From Gymnogyps californianus (taxonomy: Eukaryota > Chordata > Aves > Accipitriformes > Cathartidae), in assembly GCF_018139145.2 (NCBI RefSeq), contig NC_059500.1:20999437-21063436 (forward strand): a stretch of 64,000 bases of DNA, in the 5' to 3' direction. Position 1 is the first letter of the stretch. Every line of letters starts with the position of its first letter. Of this stretch, positions 58,556 to 64,000 are shown in pieces. Position numbers and translations under genes: made by a program. The notes beneath the pieces were generated by a model. The model worked only from the letters and a program-made list of their open reading frames with translations, did no database searches and was not told the origin of the DNA.

Positions 58556-61500
58556 TTATATAGTCACAAAATGAAATTACTTCAAAGGTAGAAACAATCA
58601 CTTGATACATGGTCTTTGTCAATTCCACTAGTAAATGAGGACTCCTTTCATGAGAGATAAGCATAATCTGGAAGAAAATGGATTCTCCCTTTGCAATAAA
58701 TAGATAAATGAATGAAAACATGCATATCCTTTCAAGAGGTTCTAAACTTATCTTTGTATAAGATGCAAACAATGTATATAGATTGTCAGCTATCATACAA
58801 CCCTTTCCTTGATTAAGTCACTGCAAATTGGATTACATCTCATCCGTCTCATCTGTTGGTTTTTTTAGCATGGGAGAAGTAGAGGAAATTATGAGGGACT
58901 TCTTTTTATTTTAGATTTATTTATTTAGATTTCCAGAAAAAAACAGTTTATTATTTAATTATAGAACATAAATGAATAGCAAAAATAAATTATGATTTCT
59001 AGGTGCTGTATTACCAACAAATGCAGATATGACACTACATACAAGTCTGCACTCATAGTTATTTCATTGTTGCATAGCTACTGTATTGATCCTGACAGGG
59101 AGACTGTTGCACGTTTAGGAACAGTGATGCACATAACAGCCAACATAAGTAGGTGCAGGACTGTGCTGCACCTTGCTATACTGCGCTACACATACTGTGT
59201 GGCCTTCAGGTCTGTGTTGATTGCGCCACCTGCGTGGCCTTGCCTTTATCTAAAAGTGCAGCAAGAAGTTCTCATGAGAATATCCTTTAGGAATAGAGTT
59301 GTTTTCTTGTGAGGAAATCATATGACCAAAAGGAAGAGCTTCTTTCCATGGACAGGATCTGCTCTGCAGAGAATGTTGTGTGAAAATCTATCTAGGCTCC
59401 AACCAATGCTGCATGAATGCAGGGTCCCCGGCAACTGAAGGGATGTAAGATTTGCTGGGTATCTATATTCCTCTTCTTACTAAAGCAGTTATCTTATTAA
59501 GCCATTTGTTGCTGGGCCTTTTTTATTGGGATCCAGAAAGAGTCCTGCACTGGCGCTCTCTCACCCCACTGCTCCCACCATCCAGTGCAGAACAGCTACT
59601 GTTAGAGAAGACCTCTTAGATCTTCCACTACATTACACTCTACTGACAGGATACAGGTTACAAAAAAAAAACCACCCCAGATAATTGATGATATTGATTC
59701 CAGATATGATCAAAACCAGCTATCACTCTAAATTGTAGTTATGACCAAAAAAAAAAAAAAAAAATTAAGGAACACACACAAAACAATTTCAGCAGCTGTT
59801 TTCCCATTCTATTCAGTCTCCTCCCCCTTCATGTGAAATAAATTCACATTTTCCCTATTTGTGTCCTTCTGGGCAAGCACTGAGAGATGAATAACTACCT
59901 GACTAACTACCCATTAAGATGTATATTGACATTGCAGTCACTTTGCCAGGAGCCTAAAAGGTCAACATGCTTTGAGAGGGGTAATAGGTGATGCTCCCTC
60001 CTTATATTCAACAGCAGTATCTAACAGCCTGCAACAGATGGGGAAAGAGGAGGGGGATGTCAGCTATCCTCCTGACTCCTGTGAGTTCTTAGATGCAGTT
60101 CATTAAAATTAATGACCAATCACCACGTGTTATGCATAAGAACAGATCACTCTTCCATTATCCAGGTAAACAAAAAAACATTACATTATTATTATTATGA
60201 TACTCTGTGCACAAACAGCTCTGGGATTTGGCCACATGCCTCACTTTATGGCAGAATGTTTATTAAATTATTAAAATTTATAGGTTGATAGCACTCAAAC
60301 AATTTATTGTAGCTGTAAAACATTTTTAAGTTTTTAAAACACAATAAAGTTGGTTTAATAATACCTTAATCTTATACACAACTTCCTCTAGACTTTTCTT
60401 CAATTATGCCTCATAAATTATAATTTATTGTATATTATATAAACACTAAAAAATAAACACTTCATGAGAATTTCATCAGATTCATTTATTTTGTTGAATT
60501 AACCAGGAAACATAACAAATTCACACGTGACCTCTGAACTCTGAGCACAGGGCCTCAAATTCAGCCCACCATCAAGAAAATCCATCTGCCAAAGATAACA
60601 ACTAAATGTTTTATTTAACTTGAGCCAAGAAGTTTGCCCTAATGAATACAGTAGGGGAAAAAAAAAAACTCAAACAAAAAACGAGCACAATTCTTTCAGT
60701 TCTTTAAAAACACCGTTGAAGTTCAAAGAGTAAAAAAAATCAACACTGCCTCCCTTTCTATGAGGTTTGTTTTGTAAGGATACGTCTCTGGAAGTAAAAG
60801 TAGAGAGCTATAGTAAAATCTAAATGGAAATCGTTTGTACTCTGTGAGTGAGAGATATCACTCCATTGTCAGCAACAACTACATCACTTCAGTCAAATAC
60901 CTTATTAAAAATATTGCCCTGATTTGTGGTGGTGTTGTTTGTGGAATTGTTTTGGAATTTGTTTTACTCTGCATGTACCACAGCGTTTAAAGTGCTCCAG
61001 TAGAAGCCATGGTGAGTTTTGCAAGGTTCAGAATACACAGAATGTAACACCCCACTTCAGCAGAGCTAGACTAGTCAGGAAATTGTCATAAATAAGCCAT
61101 TCCCCAAAGAACCCTGTTAGGCCAAATGGTTCTTAAAAGTGATGACCACTGCTTGATAGTGAATAGTGTTCCTGATGAGTCTGGATGCTCTCATACGATT
61201 TCACAGTATTTAAGCCATCATACATTCACTTACATTCACGCTGGATGTGTCTTCTTTAGTAATTTTTCCTCCCATCTTGTATGTGACAATATATAGCAGC
61301 ATATGATATAATTCACCAACTCCTGCTCCTTGCAGTTAACTTGCTCTTTGTAGTAGTTACCAGCCATTCCTAGAGGACAGAAAAACACCAGTTTAATTCT
61401 CAGTGCTTCTGCTTCATATGCTGATTATAATTAACCTTGTTGGCCTTATTGACAGGTAATCTTTTAAACATCCCACCCCAGCAGAAATTATGGGATAATG

Positions 61501-61917
61501 GTACCTATACCTATTCCCAACAAGATTAGACAGCATGGTAATTTTGCCAGGGGGCAGAAAGAGATGATTAATAGTCATAAAATAGTGCTTTTGGTTACAC
61601 TGTTTTAACTGCCTGGTAAACTGAAAGTGTTTCAGCATCATACATGGGCAGGCCACCTCGTACAATAGTATGATGGACCATGCACTTCGCTTAACTAGTA
61701 CCCACAATTTATGAGTAAAGCTTGGCTCCAATAAGGCGGAAAAAAAGAAAACTTGAAAGTCTGTGACAAGCTCAAGTACATTTTAAAAATTAAATATGAA
61801 AAATAAAAATCACTATAATACAATATATTTCTGAAGTGGGGCAGTCTTTTTTTCTACCTGATCAGCTAATTTCATTTCTCTATTACCTAACCAGTATTTC
61901 TTAGAAGATATTTTGCT
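58556..61917. other. Intergenic DNA with A18 run
   Basis: A18 lies at 59,747-59,764 and a (TTA)n-like run at 60,186-60,200. The 60,085-60,310 part looks conserved-element-like. The 106-codon plus frame (58,992-59,312) and the 105-codon minus frame (61,414-61,731) have no family features. Confidence 0.45.
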
Positions 61918-61986
61918 TCAAACCCTATTCCTGCTGAGGTCAACAAGAATTGGCTTCAACAGGGCCAGCAGGATTTTACTCAGAGA
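61918..61986. repeat. Old sauropsid-type repeat remnant
   Basis: AACCCTATTCCTGCTGAGGTCAACAAGAATTGGCTTCAACAGGGCCAGCAGGATTTTACTC resembles the old repeat 'cctgctgaagtcaatggrag ... ccaggatttcactc'. CCTGCTG and CAGCAGG form its inverted ends. Confidence 0.5.
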
Positions 61987-64000
61987 AATGCATATTTATC
62001 TTTCTCACAACACAAACCTTGTTGCCACACAATAAGACACGGTAATGAAGTGACGGAGCATAAGGACTCCTGTTGTCTGCAGTATATTTGCTATTAAACA
62101 TATTCCAAGGTTTCTCTTGTCAGTATTGAAGACAGATGTCCTCTGTTAAAGTTTACAGCCACCATTTTTCTAATTTATGGGTGATGTTTTACCCACTGTG
62201 CCCTTAGCTTCCTCAGAGGATCAGAATAAACAGACTGTCTCCTTTAAGAGCAGCACGAGAATTGAACACAGTCCAAGGTTTCACCAAGAATTCTGCAGCA
62301 TACAGGTAGTCTTATTACAAAAGCTTGATTTTTCTTTATAATTGAAGTTATTCTGTTTCGTGCTGTTGTGTTTCATGCCCAGTGGGACATAATCCAGAAT
62401 CTGGCAAAGCTGATGATAGATACATTCACATTTACTTCTATTTTCTCAATAAAGTCCTTTAATGTACTTGGCTTTCTCTAGAAAGTCCTTTTTTAAGGGA
62501 GAGTGGGGAAAATGCACATCTCCTTTCTACCTATACAAATTCATACACATTTCTGTATCATATAGATACATACAGCTTAATTTTAATTTTAACAACTACA
62601 GAAAATACCTTGGCCAACAACTCATTTTCATTCATCTTACATTAAAGAAAACATTAACTCACCTTTTCACAGAGAGAAACTAAAAAAATGTGAGAAAAAT
62701 ACACACACATACACAGATTTGGAAGCCATTAATGTGCCAACTCAAAATTATACAGGTTTTTGGGATACTAGAAACATTATTACCACTGTGAACAAGCAGT
62801 GCTCTTAAGGTTGCACAGTAATCCCACTACAAGGTCTGTTTGCTGCTACCTATAGCTTTAATATTCTTCAAAAAAGTGTTCTCTTCTGCTGTGGTTTTCC
62901 CCCCTCATATCAGAACATCATCACTGTAAATTGTAATATTCCACAGGATCTGTTCTTTTGAGCGATACACTTTTGCTGCTGTATACATCCCCAACAGCAA
63001 TTTGCAGAAACTACGGCTATGTCTACATGAGCAAACAGAGCAGCCAAACAGCTCTGTAGGGCTGCAATTGGTGTCAAGAACCTGAGACCTACACAACATG
63101 CATTTCAGGGTTTGTTTGTATGCTTGTTTCTACTTTTTTTTCTTTTTGGGACTATTTCTCATGGGCTGTGGTTGGGGTGCATGAGGTACCCTTTCCAAGT
63201 GTATTCCGTTTTAGTTGCGTCTAAAAGAAATCCATGCTGAGCATGCTGAGACTGCTGTGTGCTATGAACCGAAGCACAGTAAGTAGGAACAACTTGGAGA
63301 TCTGGTTCAAAAGCACACTCCTGATCAAAACTAAAGCTTGTGTAGGCACATCCAATGTTTCCCCAAAGGAATAGTGAACCTGTCTTCTCTATTTGCAAGG
63401 TCATTTTAGGGAACTTTGCTGAATTGACATTAGTCATCTATTTATAAAGTCTTCCTTTGTAGATTAGGTTCCCTTTTAAGAAATAGTATTTAGCTTTTGG
63501 GAGCTTATACATTGTATAAAAGCTGCCACCATTTTTTTCTTCTTCCATGAAATACCACTTCAGGTTCTTATACTCTCTCAAAGTTTTCTTAAGTAATGGA
63601 TCTATCCAGTTCTTCTTTAAGCTTCTGCCTTAGAGCAAAACCAAGTTATTATGGAAAATGAGTTTGGAGATGTGAGCTCTTTCAGGTCTTTTCTACTCTA
63701 TGCTAAGAGATTTCCCTGCAACATGTCATACCTACTGAAATCATAGAATAAGTGGTATTTGGTCATATAATTAAAGATTGTATTGTAATACATAAGAACA
63801 AGGAAACCTTATTTATAGCAATTTTTCTTTAACATCTCAGTAGCTTACTTGCAATCTTAATGTTCATGTGATAGTACACACTTGCAGCTATACTATGAGG
63901 GATGTATATGGCTATCTTCCCATTTTCCTCCATTTTCCATACAAGCATACACCAAAACCACTTTTCTAACACAATTACTTTATTCAAGGATACCAGATAC
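61987..64000. other. Intergenic DNA, nothing certain
   Basis: AT-rich. CTACGGCTATGTCTACATGAGCAAACAGAGCAGC at about 63,010-63,045 hints at an old hAT-type non-autonomous element of reptiles, but no second terminus was seen. No exon recognised. Confidence 0.4.

Noticed and set aside
59747..59764. A18 as a retrocopy tail
   Set aside because: No recognisable transcript-like sequence upstream and no target duplication seen.

Overview
The window looks like avian (bird) nuclear DNA. It is AT-rich and gene-poor, with no prokaryotic gene organisation. The only younger interspersed repeats are CR1 LINE fragments of the bird type, one ending in the ATTCTGTG octamer typical of CR1 3' ends. Much more decayed CR1-clade fragments and old palindromic sauropsid repeats sit among long unique stretches. 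The absence of dense SINEs, the short microsatellites and the CR1-only young repeats all fit a bird better than a mammal or a squamate. A turtle or crocodilian is the main alternative.

Layout. 1-21 kb: intergenic DNA with a short local repeat (3.3 kb), a small GC-rich patch with a G-quadruplex motif (4.2 kb), a 28-base T tract (8.8 kb) and an old CR1 fragment (10.8-11.5 kb). 21.1-26.8 kb: two minus-strand CR1 pieces flank a 4.8-kb, partly GC-richer block. That block holds the only recognisable gene of the window, a minus-strand heat-shock-factor-like locus of the HSFY type. 26.8-39 kb: intergenic DNA with old CR1 fragments at 30.0-30.4 (+) and 36.8-37.6 kb (-). 40.5-42.3 kb: an old plus-strand CR1 interrupted by a younger minus-strand CR1 (nested insertion). 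42.3-64 kb: intergenic DNA with a 50-bp Z-DNA-prone tract, a 25-bp-arm hairpin, a pair of inverted octamer motifs, purine tracts and several stretches that look like conserved non-coding DNA. That last judgement is mine and is untested.

The HSFY-like locus (about 24,297 down to 22,743) has two exons. The first encodes an acidic N-terminus and most of an HSF DNA-binding domain. The second completes the domain with the family's 'NPNFKR' segment. The 353-bp intron has a consensus donor, branch-like sequence, pyrimidine tract and acceptor, so this is not a processed retrocopy. Against function are two in-frame stop codons before the domain and a proline where HSFs carry the DNA-contacting arginine of the recognition helix. 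A probable frame switch in the C-terminal tail points the same way. I read it as a decaying or rapidly diverging gene copy. The other long open frames look like chance frames in unique DNA or in CR1.

No tRNA, rRNA, CRISPR array, retroviral LTR pair or intact transposon was found. All repeat boundaries are approximate because they rest on reading against remembered CR1 structure, not on alignment.
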